From NCBI GenBank assembly GCA_000310025.1, contig FN649737.1, positions 1,141,367 to 1,205,366 of the forward strand: 64,000 bases of DNA, in the 5' to 3' direction. Positions 49,069 to 59,877 of the stretch are shown piece by piece; position 1 is the first letter of the stretch, and each line of letters starts with the position of its first letter. The stretch is from Ectocarpus siliculosus (taxonomy: Eukaryota; Sar; Phaeophyceae; Ectocarpales; Ectocarpaceae). Both the position numbers and the translations under genes were made by a program. Under the pieces are notes generated by a model, which saw only the letters and a program-made list of their open reading frames with translations, was not told the origin of the DNA and ran no database searches.

Positions 49069-51397
49069 GATTCAAATCGGGGCCGTGGAGTGTCGGTTGT
49101 CGAGGAACGATTGCAGGATATTCGTCGACCGGGATCTACGAAATCTACGCCTCGATCCCACCCATTTTTTCGTAGATCGCTTGCTCTGTCTCAACCTCCG
49201 TCTCGTCGCACTCTGGAATCGCTCCTCTGGTGTTTTGTTTCATCCGCTACCACCGCTGTTGCATGCAAACGCTGCCCTGCAGGAGTCACAGATCACGATA
49301 ACAAGATCGCTTCGTGATTGGTAAGTGATATGGTTTAGGTTACCAGCATCAGTCCAGTAGTTTGGTGTGTCACAGAGTGAGAGTTGTCCTGCTGTTCATC
49401 TTCACCCAGCATCTTCTGACGGAAGGAAGCATCGGAACGGCGGAACCGAGTTGCATCTCTCAAGGTGTGCGTCCGCCTAGCGTCGGCTTCTCTGCATAAC
49501 CCAGCTCTGGAGAAGCACAGCAGTCGTGTAGAGTGACCCCATGGAACCAACCAAGCACACAAGCTTGCCTCGAACCCTTGATTCAAAAGAGCAAGAACTT
49601 CGAGCACATGTACAATGACCAAACGGCTGCTGGCACTGCTAGGCTGACGCGCCGCAGACGACGGGGCACACACCAACAGCTGCAGTGATACCCTCACGTG
49701 GGAGCCACGTAGTTCGTGCACAGCGGATCCACTGTAATACGCTGCAACCCTCGCTACACCGCCGTGCACCAAGTACGGGACTCAGCGACTCAGCGCTCAG
49801 CGCTCAGCGCCGAAAGCGAAAAAAGAAAGCGAGATGCGGCGGAACTACATGTACGCACGAGAGATTCGGAGACCGTCCGCCTCTGTCTACAGTCTACAGT
49901 CTACGGCAGTATATAACAAAGTGCAAGATTAATAAAATAACGTGGCGGAGAGTTTAGGCGGAGACCGGTAGCCTCCTTCATGGACCCCGAAAGTATTGCA
50001 GAGTAAAGAGGGCGAAGGCGCGAGCGAGACTGAGCTTGAGCGCGTAATGCTCGGGGTCCCAGTCGCATCATCTGCTTTTCTACAACTTTCGCTCATCTCT
50101 TGGCGTTCATACCGCAAGATTCGGAGAGCAGGCACCGGTCGGAAAGACGGCACCGGAGTGCCTTGAAAAAGCTATACACAAAGGAATTATTTAATTTCGT
50201 TTCCGCATCGGGGTCGGAGAGATCGGACCGGGATGCGACAAACAAAAACGAGAAAAATACATGTAGAAAAACGATCGCACCCGGTGCCATCTCTCCGTAG
50301 GTAGTCCCAGCCGGCCGTTTGTCTGGTGTAGACGGTCGGGGTCGTACCACAAGCTTGGACGAAACACACAGCATGCAAAAACATACCGACAGGATTGCTT
50401 CTTGGTGCGCGACTGTATCATGACCACGTTCCCAAACCGCTGTATAGCAGCACACAAGGCCGTTGTACGTGCGAAACCGATCGCATTCTCGTCTGTCACG
50501 GGTTTCGGGATTGCGTTGCAAAAATTGATATCACCCAGGAGCTCTATTTAATGATCTACTGTAGTCTTGGTGCAGAAGCGACAGCACCCCGCCTTACGTA
50601 ACGCTCTGTCGCAGTGCCATTCCAACCTGTGTTATGTTTGTTGTCCTCCTTCAAAATCTACGGCGGTCAATCCTGTGTTATCCTCGTGAAGGCGTAGTTT
50701 AGCCACGTACTGGTAGTAGCTCTTGGACCACGTTTGCATACGAAAAAAAACAACAACGCTGGGAGAGAAAACGCTGGTACGCTAGTAGCAATCAGCTGGC
50801 AATGTTGTAACGGAGCAGATGCTCGTAGCGACAACAATGTCGGCTGTTCAAGTTTGCATCGTTTTACGAGAGCTCGCTCGCTCGCTCCCGCTTACATACA
50901 CTCGCAAACAACCGCCATGCACGAGAGTACTGCTGTAGCGCTAGACACAACCCGTACTCCGCGCCCCATGTCCACTTAGCTCGCGCACACCAGTACCGAC
51001 GAGCTTGTAGGCGGCGCGGGTAGTTGATATGTCGGCGCTCACCTGTGAAGAGAGGTGGTGAAGCTGAAGGCAGCCTGTCACTTATGTAGGGCAAGGGATT
51101 GCCGAGCAGTGCTTTGAACCCGGGCATACATGGGAAACCGATCAAGAGCTTCGCACCCGTGCTTCTGCTCAAATCATCTTCGCTTTTCTTGATTCATGCT
51201 GGGAGAGGAAAGCACACGCGGTGTCGGGATCAACGCGCTCATTCGAGTATTTGGGGGGTGATGTCATGGCACCGGGCCACCCTGGTGCCCCAAGGGACGA
51301 TGGTCGCCTGTCGTGAGCCCTCCTTATGGCCTCTGGCTGTACCGATATTTGGATGGTGCTGTGCACTCCCACACACGTCTTGTATTTTCTTCCCACA

Positions 51398-51560
51398 ATA
51401 GCACCGCTGGTTTTGGACGCAGACTTCTCGAGTATCGGTGGGGTGCTGGCTTGGTCGCAGCAGGATGGAGAGTCGAGAAAAGCCTCTCTCTCGTGGCCTG
51501 TGCTAGAACCTCGGGTTGCTTTTCGGTGTCTTATCGTGGACAGCACCTGCTTTTGGTTAA
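51398..51560 (+). mobile_element. Possible Ty3/gypsy RNase H remnant
   Basis: The frame reads PLVLDADFSSIGGVLAWSQQ then DGE, similar to the RNase H start of Ty3/gypsy pol (vLdTDASxxGiGaVLsQ.xdG). The similarity ends soon after, and no reverse transcriptase or integrase is seen. It is short enough to be chance. Confidence 0.3.
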
Positions 51561-52276
51561 AAAAAAAACATCAGACACGGCTATCATCATGTTATTTTCT
51601 GCGTTCCTGGCGTGCTCGCTAAGGCATCAACCATCGTCGCTGTTATTGCGTCTCAATGGCTCCTCCTTGGTACACGCGGCAACTGCTTTGGCGATATATC
51701 GGGAGTTCATGGTGGACTAGCTTTTTTTTCATCGAAACGGCTAGTTTTGGTTGTGTTGTAGGTAATCGTTGTCCGGCACACGCCCGAGACTCGACCTGAG
51801 TGTGTGTTTCCCCCCTTCAATTAGCACCGGCCGCGCTAGCTGGCTGACCAATGAAAAGAGTTTTGGATTGGGACAAAACCACGCGAACACGTTTATTCGA
51901 GCGAAGCGAGATTTCTAATCTGGACCGCCGGCCGCCCGAGTTAAAAGGGCTGGCTGAAACCCAGAAAACTTGCGTGTCTGTACGCGCTTTATCTAGGTTT
52001 AACAGTATAGACTGCTTTGACTTTAGACTACAGGGGTCAGCAGACGCACTACTGTTTTTTTTTTCGGAGGACACAGCGGATTGCAGCAGAGAACACACGG
52101 CACTGCGGGCGACACCACACAGCAGGCAACACACGCACAGCAGACGGCGTACGCATAACAGGCGACACACATGCACAGCGGGCGACAGCATCTGGGCTCG
52201 ATGCCGCTGAACTCTCTGTGGTGTGATGAGGCTATGTATTGTGCTGTTGCGCATGATTTCTTTTGACCGCCGCGTT

Positions 52277-52669
52277 CAACTGTCAGCAAGTTGAGGACAG
52301 CACCACATTAGTTCTCGAAACCTAGGACGCCGATCGCCATCGCACCACTTCGAGCGTGTGATCCATTGTGGTGGCTCTGGGCGTGGTAGTTGTGTTGGGC
52401 ATTGGGTGCTGTATGTGGCGAGAGCATCGTGGCGATGTGATATCTGGTTTGGCTTTTTCGCCTTGCGATGCGGCCCGATTGCCCGGGCCAAATGAAACGA
52501 TTTGGATTCCACGCCGCCACGAAGGTCTTCCCACACACAGCACCCATGCCTAACACAACTGTCACGCCCCGAGATATCGCATTGGAGCACACGCTCGAAG
52601 TGGTGCCATGACGATAGGTGCGCTAGGTGACGAGAACTGATTTGTGTCCTGTTGTTTCGCTGGCAGTTG
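52277..52669. mobile_element. Foldback (MITE-like) element with about 150-bp terminal inverted repeats
   Basis: The left arm runs CAACTGTCAGC ... TTCTCGAAACCTAG ... CACCACTTCGAGCGTGTG ... GTTGTGTTGGGCATTGGGTG. The right arm is its diverged reverse complement (GGGTGCTGTGTGTGG, CACCACTTCGAGCGTGTG, TTCTCGTCACCTAG and CAACTGCCAGC when read on the minus strand). The arms cover most of the element, leaving a short centre near 52470-52500. No coding capacity. Clear flanking target-site duplication was not identified. Confidence 0.75.
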
Positions 52670-53435
52670 GAAAAACACCGAACAAAAAAGAGGGAACAGG
52701 GGGTTCAGCAGTATGCGGGGGGTATGTATGACCACTAAAACGGGATGTGGGCGGGGGGGGGGGTAACCGGTAGGTGAAACGTTACCTAGAGCTCTCACAC
52801 CAGCGCACAGCAGGTGTAGTACCAAGTGTGTGGTGTTTGCACTTTGTTTCCGCCCGCGGACGCACACGTCAGACGACAGTTACATCTATCAGCTGTCGCT
52901 CGTTGTAGCGACAGCTAGTAAATCTTTTATTTTAGTGTACAGCTGTGTTTGTGTGCTCTTTTCTTTGTATGGGTCGTTGTTGGCGAGTCTTTCTTGAGAA
53001 GACCAAGACCTTGGCATCGTGTGTCGCACGCTGCTTTCTCGCTGACCACGATTGCTTATGTAGTATTCTCGGGCCGTAATTCCTCCGCAGACCTATGGCA
53101 AGCTCCTGCTATTGGCTACCGCATGGGTCGGAGGGACGCTCTTATGCTCATGCGAGATCTCCGTGCGTGCATGGTGCGGGTCGGATGAAAGCGAGCGACC
53201 TCGAGCGAGGTAGAGATACAAGAAGGGGCCCGGGCTGACGATGCTGGATTTCGAATTATTCGCTCCCATTTCAAAATCGCCTGCTCATCGATGTTTCCCG
53301 TTTCTGTCCAGGTCACAACCGCAGCAGCGCGAGTTGCTCCTCCTCGTCTCGCTCAAGCAAAGGCTGCCCGTTGGTGTTCGAGGGAACCGAAGGGGACTGG
53401 CAGAGCTAGGCGTAGCAGCGGCGGAGACAGCCGCC

Positions 53436-54353
53436 ATGAGCAACAACGATGTGCTTTCGTGGAAGCGGGGCTGGATACCCAGCGCCATCGCGGTGTCTCT
53501 GCTGTTCCTGCCGCTTGAATCCGTCGGTCTTGAGGCTTTCGAGCCGGGGTGGGAGCGCGGAATAGCAGCATTCGTGGCCCTGGAGGTCGTGCGGGTGGGA
53601 GCGGTAGGGTTACTGCCGTATTGGTGGAGAGAGATCGCTAGGAGGACGGGTCCGTTGACGGACAGAAGTCGGGAGCAGTTCGGGGGGCAACTTACCTCCC
53701 TCCTGGTGTCCAGCTACCTCACCTGGAGCATCATTAGATGGGACTGGCAGCTGACGAACAAGCTGCCTTTTATTCAGACGGTGGGGGAGGACCACACGGG
53801 CGTGGTGTTCAGCCTGATGGCGATCATGCTGTCGTACATCGTGCACGACACTTGGCACCTGGTGCGGTCGTGGCGGGTGAACCGCAACCGTGTGATGCTT
53901 ATCCACCACTTCGTGTTCGCCGTCATCAGCATCATGGGGATGAGGTTCCGGCAGCTGCCGATACACATGCGGATTCACTTCATCATGTTCTCGGCCGAGA
54001 TGTCAACCCCGCTCCTCAACGGGCGTTGGCTGATGCGCCACATCGGGCTCGTCCACAAGTCCCACGTCATCATGATCGCGACTTCCTTCTCCTTCCTCGT
54101 GCTGTTCCTGGTGACAAGGATAATGTTGTACCTCTTCATGATCCTCGACATCATCCAGCTCTACGCGGAGCTGATCATGCCGATGCCCCTGCGCTCTGTC
54201 TTTCTGGGCGCGGTTGTCGTGTCGTACGTGGTCAACCTGTACTGGGCCTGGCTCATCATTGGCGCGCTGTTCGGGAACGAGGGCAAGCGGAGGGGGGGTC
54301 CAACGCTGACAGTGAACCACCCAGACACGCAGAAGAAGTCGAAGGACGCATGA
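53436..54353 (+). CDS. TLC-domain (TRAM/LAG1/CLN8) multi-pass membrane protein
   Basis: A single exon of 305 aa from ATGAGCAACAAC. An upstream in-frame Met at 53241 would add 65 residues of no recognisable character, so the later start is preferred. Several hydrophobic helices are visible (for example IPSAIAVSLLFLPLESVGL, FSLMAIMLSYIVHDTWHLV, MLIHHFVFAVISIMGM, VIMIATSFSFLVLFLV, SVFLGAVVVSYVVNLYWAW). The TLC signature is clear: SYIVHDTWHL, then the His pair in LIHHFVFA, then FSAEMSTPLLNGRWLM, which corresponds to the E.StPFlN.RW motif of TLCD-type proteins. The C-terminus is basic and cytosolic-looking (KKSKDA). It is not an obvious ceramide synthase because no Lag1p region was seen. Likely a lipid-related membrane protein of ER or plasma membrane, by family. 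Confidence 0.9.
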   Translation: MSNNDVLSWKRGWIPSAIAVSLLFLPLESVGLEAFEPGWERGIAAFVALEVVRVGAVGLLPYWWREIARRTGPLTDRSREQFGGQLTSLLVSSYLTWSIIRWDWQLTNKLPFIQTVGEDHTGVVFSLMAIMLSYIVHDTWHLVRSWRVNRNRVMLIHHFVFAVISIMGMRFRQLPIHMRIHFIMFSAEMSTPLLNGRWLMRHIGLVHKSHVIMIATSFSFLVLFLVTRIMLYLFMILDIIQLYAELIMPMPLRSVFLGAVVVSYVVNLYWAWLIIGALFGNEGKRRGGPTLTVNHPDTQKKSKDA

Positions 54354-56668
54354 CGGAACCTTCTCGGGTCATGCCACAGCCTACGTAATTTTCTATTTGG
54401 ATCTTGGAAGAGAGATGGTTTTGTACCGCGTCCGTGCCCCGTGCTTGTTGGTGATAGGCTTGTGCATTCGGATCGTGTGTGTGCTTGTTTCGTGCTCTCC
54501 GGAGAAAGTCTTTAGGGTGGGAGGTGGGGGGTGTTGATGGTTGTCCTACCCTTTTGTGTGTTGACCGAGATAATTTAAGCAAATTTTGTGTTACGTTGTA
54601 GGGAGAGCTGATGATGTGGAGTAAATTAAGTCGCGACCTCTTCGCCCGTACGTTACGTGGGCGACGATGGTGGTGTGGTCGGGAAATCGTTTTTTTTTCA
54701 GATTTTTTTTTTGTCAAAGGGCAGGGCGTTGAGGCCGTTCGGACAACACGTTGTAGGCGGTTGCGCCGTTCATGAGTTTGTAGGTCGTGGGTTCTACACG
54801 AAGGACGCGCTGTTCGCTTCGCGACTGCGCTATGCAACCACCGATGTGGTGGGGTCGGAGTGCTACTTTCATCGTGCAGGCTTTTCTTGGTACGTTTGCC
54901 TATCGCTCGGCGATGTCACACCCCATTTTGCGCGCCTGGAAAAAAATTATTGAATCTTCTTTGTTTTTTCGGCTGTGTTGCCCTAATCTCCCCTCGTTCT
55001 AGACGTCGCTTAGCGTCCGGCCGAGGCGAAAATGCACATAACGCACGTCTGATACACTTAGTGTGCCGTAGGATGTGATGAGCTGTGAAAGATTTCTGTG
55101 TATGCATACAACGGCCTGCGAATGACAGCTGTTTTACGGTAGCAGTCTACTCTAGACTTCAAGGTAAAAGACGAAAACAGTCGAGGGCGAACAAATGTTA
55201 ATGTTCGCGTAGATTTTTATGCGGTGCAACATCAATATGCATATATATGTGCTTGGTACACTGGTCTGCCACACAAGTTTCACAAGGCAAACATGCTTCT
55301 ACAGGGCCCAGTCCTGCGTCGCAGATGTACATGTAGTGTCATCGCAAAGTCTGCCGTTGCAATGGCAGAACTGATTGATGGTTGAAACTTGCTGCTCACG
55401 AAAAGTATTAATACATGCCCATGACATGCATCTTACAGCTCTAGACTTTGCAGTTGGCAAGTTATCACCGATCGCCTCCTGGAGATTGCGCACATCTCAA
55501 TCAACTTGAGCTGATGTTTATCTAGCCGAAGAGTTCCGTGCATTTTCGACGATAACGACATGATGACCACAGAATGCCGACAACGAAAGATCTTTGGGGC
55601 AATAACAATGCCTTGGAACCAGGCTCGGCTCGGCTACGAAAGATATACTGCTAAGTAGCATTATGTTTATTTAAGCACAACGCGCGTTTCTGTCCTTTCT
55701 GTCTTGACGGTGCCTGGTTGAGGATATAACGACATGGATCGGTCGATACGATCAAAACAGCACTAGACCTCGCTATGTACCAGCTACCAGCTGTCCCCCC
55801 CCCCCCAAACCAAACCGCTCTGCCTCCCTCCCCAAGAAAAAAAAACAGGCGAATAAATCCCGAACCAAAAAATTGATGGAACTCCTCAAAAACGTTCTCC
55901 GTCCAACGGCGCACAAGCCGGCAGCAGGTCCCCGGGCTCCCAGCCACTCTCTACACAGTGGTACAAGGCCATTGCGTGGTGCATAAATCATGAGGGTGGT
56001 GGGGATCATTCGGAGAGGAATTTCCTCCAGCAGGTGCGCTCAACCCTGCAACGCGCTGCTGCTTTGTCTTTGATACAACATGCGCTATTTGTCACTCACT
56101 TGCACCATGTGCTCAATGCTGTACAGCAGAACATAGAGCAGCACGCCTACAACGCTGCGACACATCAACAAAGCAGGTGTTAGCCGCTCTCCCTCGCCCC
56201 TCTGTACTCTTACTCTTTGCGTGCTATTAACTGAAAATATATTAGAATTGCTGCTTTAGCAACACTATGTCGGCTACAGCAGTACACATGTGCTCTCTCT
56301 CTCTCTCTCTCTCGTGCAATTGTTTGCGTATCATGCGAAGAATCGGCGATGCTCTGCTACATTTGTCGTGCTGTTACTGCTGTACACGCAGTTATACCAA
56401 GATGACTGTTATAGTGCGGCATGCACGTCGGCGAGACGACCGTGTAGCCGAGCGCCTACAGCACCGACACCACCGCAAGCCGCCCAACACCTCTCTCTCT
56501 CTCCCTCTCTTGTACGTAATGGGCACCTTCTACAGACCAAGGTTGGCTTATGCTGGCCCCGATCTTCCTTATGGCCTTCCCTCTCTGCACACAGCAGTAG
56601 TAAAGGCACGAACGGGAGGTTGAGCTACAAACATACTGCGGTCGCGGCTAGGTGCATGTATCGGATAA
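54354..56668. other. Intergenic stretch between TLC and mL45 genes
   Basis: Nothing coding is recognised. T runs at 54687-54713, a C run at 55795-55806 and a (CT)n tract at 56290-56312 are the visible landmarks. The right part holds the promoter and any 5' untranslated exon of the mL45 gene. Confidence 0.45.
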
Positions 56669-59600
56669 ATGCCGACGTATGCCGGCAGACAAATGTTTTG
56701 TAGTGCGCACCCCAAAACCGCTCGTCCAACTCCACTTCGCAGCTCGCGCCTGGGAGAGGTGCGCAGCTCCGGCGGCATCTTTGACCCTTACGTGTACCGA
56801 GGGGCCGGGGGTAAAGGCCTTCCTCCGATGATGAGCAGCGAAGGCGTGAGGGAAAGGCTCGGCATCATGCGGAGCCACCTCAAGTCGGGAGTGTGTGCGG
56901 GAATCATCCAGGTGCATTACGGCTTTGCCTACTGCTCTCCCATGTTCGTTGTTGTTAAGTTGTGAGAAGCTGTGGGCCGGCAAAAATTCATGTAATACCG
57001 CTACTTCACTGCGTCTTTTGTTTGAAGTGTTGCCACACGAATCGCTCCGCTCTGCTCTGTCGCACTGCCGCCTGACGCGTATCCGCTCCGCTCCGTGCCG
57101 TGAGGTTTCATTCGATTTGACAGACTGAGAGCACAAGGGTCGTCCTAGGGCGGAGTGGTCTAGAGCTATTATAGTTCTTCGAAGTGTGTGATGAACTCAT
57201 GAACTCATAAGCGATTGCCAGAGTTCTTATATAAAAGTGTTAACGCAATGCTAAAGTAGAAACCAACAGCAGAAATGTTTGGGTACTGTAGGTGTATCGA
57301 TGTGGGGTATGGTGGCTGTTGGCTACGCTTCGATGCCATTGAGTAAGCTGGTGAACTCTCGCTTTCATCTCTCGGGGCTTCTTATGGGCGGTATTGTCCG
57401 GTCGCAAGACCGGGGTGGTGGTGTCATTGGTGCCCTTCAAACACGGTGCGTCTCGCAAGCCGCAGTTCCTTGTTCGATGTCCCGAACCCAACGTGAATCA
57501 CGGTATGTATCATTATGTGTACCGTCGGTGTGTGATATGATTTTTAGTAAGTTTTTCTCCGACGTTGCTCCCTTCACCAAAGCCGCGTTTCGCGCGTTTT
57601 TTGCACTCTACAAGAGTAGCGATAGCGCTCCCAGTAACTAATATCTCGGTCGGTGGAGAGGTTCTACTTCTTCCACGAAGAATCCTAAGCAGCAGTAGGA
57701 AGGACCATTCCTCCTGCTACACACACCCAAGCAGATGTGCACAGGATGGGGACCGGTAATTTTACCGAAGAACGACCAGTGTTAGTGTGAAAGCAATAAC
57801 GCCCACCCTTACGCATTGAAAACTTACATATTTCCCTTCCCTTGACAGCGGTATCCTCCCCCCCCCCCCCAATCCCACCTCTCTCCCGCCAAACGACCGG
57901 ACTGGCCGCTTCAGAAGCACGTGCCGGACTTCCACGTGTCCAAGTTCCCTCCCGTGGCCAACCAGATCTTCAAAGATTTCTTCGAGGCGCACCGAAAAGG
58001 AGACACGCGCGCGCTTGCGGGCCTGACTACGGAGGAGCTGTACGCTAGCTTGAAGGTGGCAAGGCCAGAGTTAATTCCCCCGATTTGTGCGTGCTCACCT
58101 AACCTATGCATGCGATGCCTGGAGGCAACGCTGTTTGCGCTGGTGTGATGCTTTGTCCGTGCGTACCATAATGACCCAGAAGACCGTGTGGAGAACTGTG
58201 TAATAGACTACAGCTAGCCGAGAAATTAGCCGAGAAATTTGTCGCTCGTCTTCTCTTCAAGTACGTATGTCAAGGCGTTCGTCCTCCTTGACTGGGGGCT
58301 CCACGCTGTGTGCGCGCGGCCTCTAAACCTCGCTCGACACAAATCAAAGACTGGAAAAAATATCCACGCACAGCAGCTCCGTACGAACCTCTTCGTCGGT
58401 TCTCGTCCGTCACATGCTCAACTTTTTTTGTTTGTGTATGTATCAGGGTGAGATAAAATCTTCCAAGAGTAGGGGAGCACAGCGAGCCGCGTTTCGATTG
58501 GTGGACTTCAAGGAGCCTACGACGGTGCTTCAAATGCGGGTTGACCGCAAAAAGCACATCTCTCCGAAAGAGGGCTGGGGACAGGCAAGCTTCTGGGGAT
58601 GGGACATTTCTGTGGTGTCTCCTAAAGTGGTTTTTCTGCGGATTTCCGTTGTCAGGGGGGCGAAGCTGTGCGATCGAAGGCGGTCACAGCTGTGCAATAC
58701 AATACTACAGCAGTACCGTGCCCACCGTCTGTAGAGACGCTTGTTGAGGGAGATATATACTTTGGTGTGCTGCTTTTCGAGTAGAAAAAGCTTGGCTGGT
58801 CCGATAGCGTGTGTGGTTGGAAAGGCCACTACCAGGCGTCGACAACGTGGGTATACGACCTACTGCACACCTCTCCTTGGGAGCGGCCTCGCCTTCTTGG
58901 TGAAAGGAAGGTGTGAGATTTCGCCACTCTGCCCGGATCTTGTCGCCTCGCCCCAACGACCCCTGGTTTTGTCCCATCGATCAAATCGAATCGAATCGAA
59001 TCGAATCGGCCAGGTGACCTGCAGATTGTGCAGCGAGCGACAGCTGCTGGTCGTGGACGCCAAGGGGAACGAGGTTGAGGCTAAAGCGGACGAGGATGCA
59101 ACGACGGCCCAAAACGTCACCGTCGGTACGTGTCGTTGGACGTCACCGAGGCGTCCCGTCCCATGAGCCGTCATTTCGGGTCGATGGTTCTCGATTATTT
59201 TTTATTTCCGACAGGCTGATTGGCATGGCAAACTTCTCGTGGCGCAGCCCGTGTGTTTGGGTGTTGGTGGGAAATGCACTATATGCACTATCTGCACTGT
59301 AGAAATCCTTGTCATGCGATTATCTCTCCGCTTATAACACTCAGGGCTGGTCTTTGAGTTTGCCAAGGCCTCTGCACGATTGATTCTCCAAGTATGTCGC
59401 TGTGACGCGTCGATCGGCGAGCGATTGCCAGGCGGCTGCCTTTTTACAGTTCGGGCGAGCGCCAGAGGCAAATGCTGTCAGGCTCGGTAAATGATCTAGT
59501 CGATCAACTTCTGATGATGATGTTCGTCGATCAACTTCCTCGGCCCTTTGTACCACTGCTGTCGACGTTCGTCGGTGCATTTTGTTTTTTTTTCACTTCA

Positions 59601-59877
59601 AATCAGCGTTCACAGCACTGGTGCCGTTTGGTCCAACCCGTGGTCATGGCCACTATTAATACCACCCTCACCGCCACCCTCCCCATATTCGACCAATTAA
59701 CTAACTCCCTCTTGGCCGCCCTGTCCTGTCCTGTCCTCAGGTGTATTTGAGGCGTTTTTCGGGGACTCCGCGGGAAGGTGGAGGCTAGCGCTCGTACAAG
59801 AGTTCGCGGAGGCGCCCGCAGGCGCAACTTCTGCTACCGGGAAGACGAAAAAGTCTCCGCAAGCGCAAGCACAGTGA
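56669..59877 (+). CDS. MRPL45: Mitochondrial large-subunit ribosomal protein mL45 (Tim44-like fold)
   Basis: Exons 56669-56911, 57915-58055, 58447-58584, 59014-59125 and 59741-59877 join in frame for 771 nt, 256 aa (human mL45 is 306 aa). The order of conserved segments follows mL45: GIFDPYVYRG with a helix MMSSEGVRERLGIMRSHLKS, then FPPVANQIFKDFFEAHRKGD, then AAFRLVDFKEPTTVLQMRV, then QVTCRLCSERQLLVVDAKG, then VFEAFFGDSAGRWRLALV. The N-terminus is rich in Arg, Ser and Ala and lacks acid residues at first, consistent with a mitochondrial presequence; Met at 56693 is an equally good start. The protein binds near the polypeptide exit of the mitoribosome at the inner membrane. Intron 3 appears to use a GC donor (58585). 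Confidence 0.88.

Larger units (their letters stand above)
49069..53435. other. Gene-poor stretch between kelch and TLC genes
   Basis: Promoter side of both the minus-strand kelch gene and the plus-strand TLC gene. Apart from the possible retroelement fragment at 51.4 kb and the foldback element at 52.28-52.67 kb, no gene is recognised. A repeated CAGCGCTCAG word lies near 49790-49812 and a GCTCGCTC run near 50870. Confidence 0.45.

Noticed and set aside
50864-51172. Minus-strand coding exon ending at a GTGAGC donor near 51042
   Set aside because: The donor is good, but no acceptor, family or neighbouring exon could be supported.
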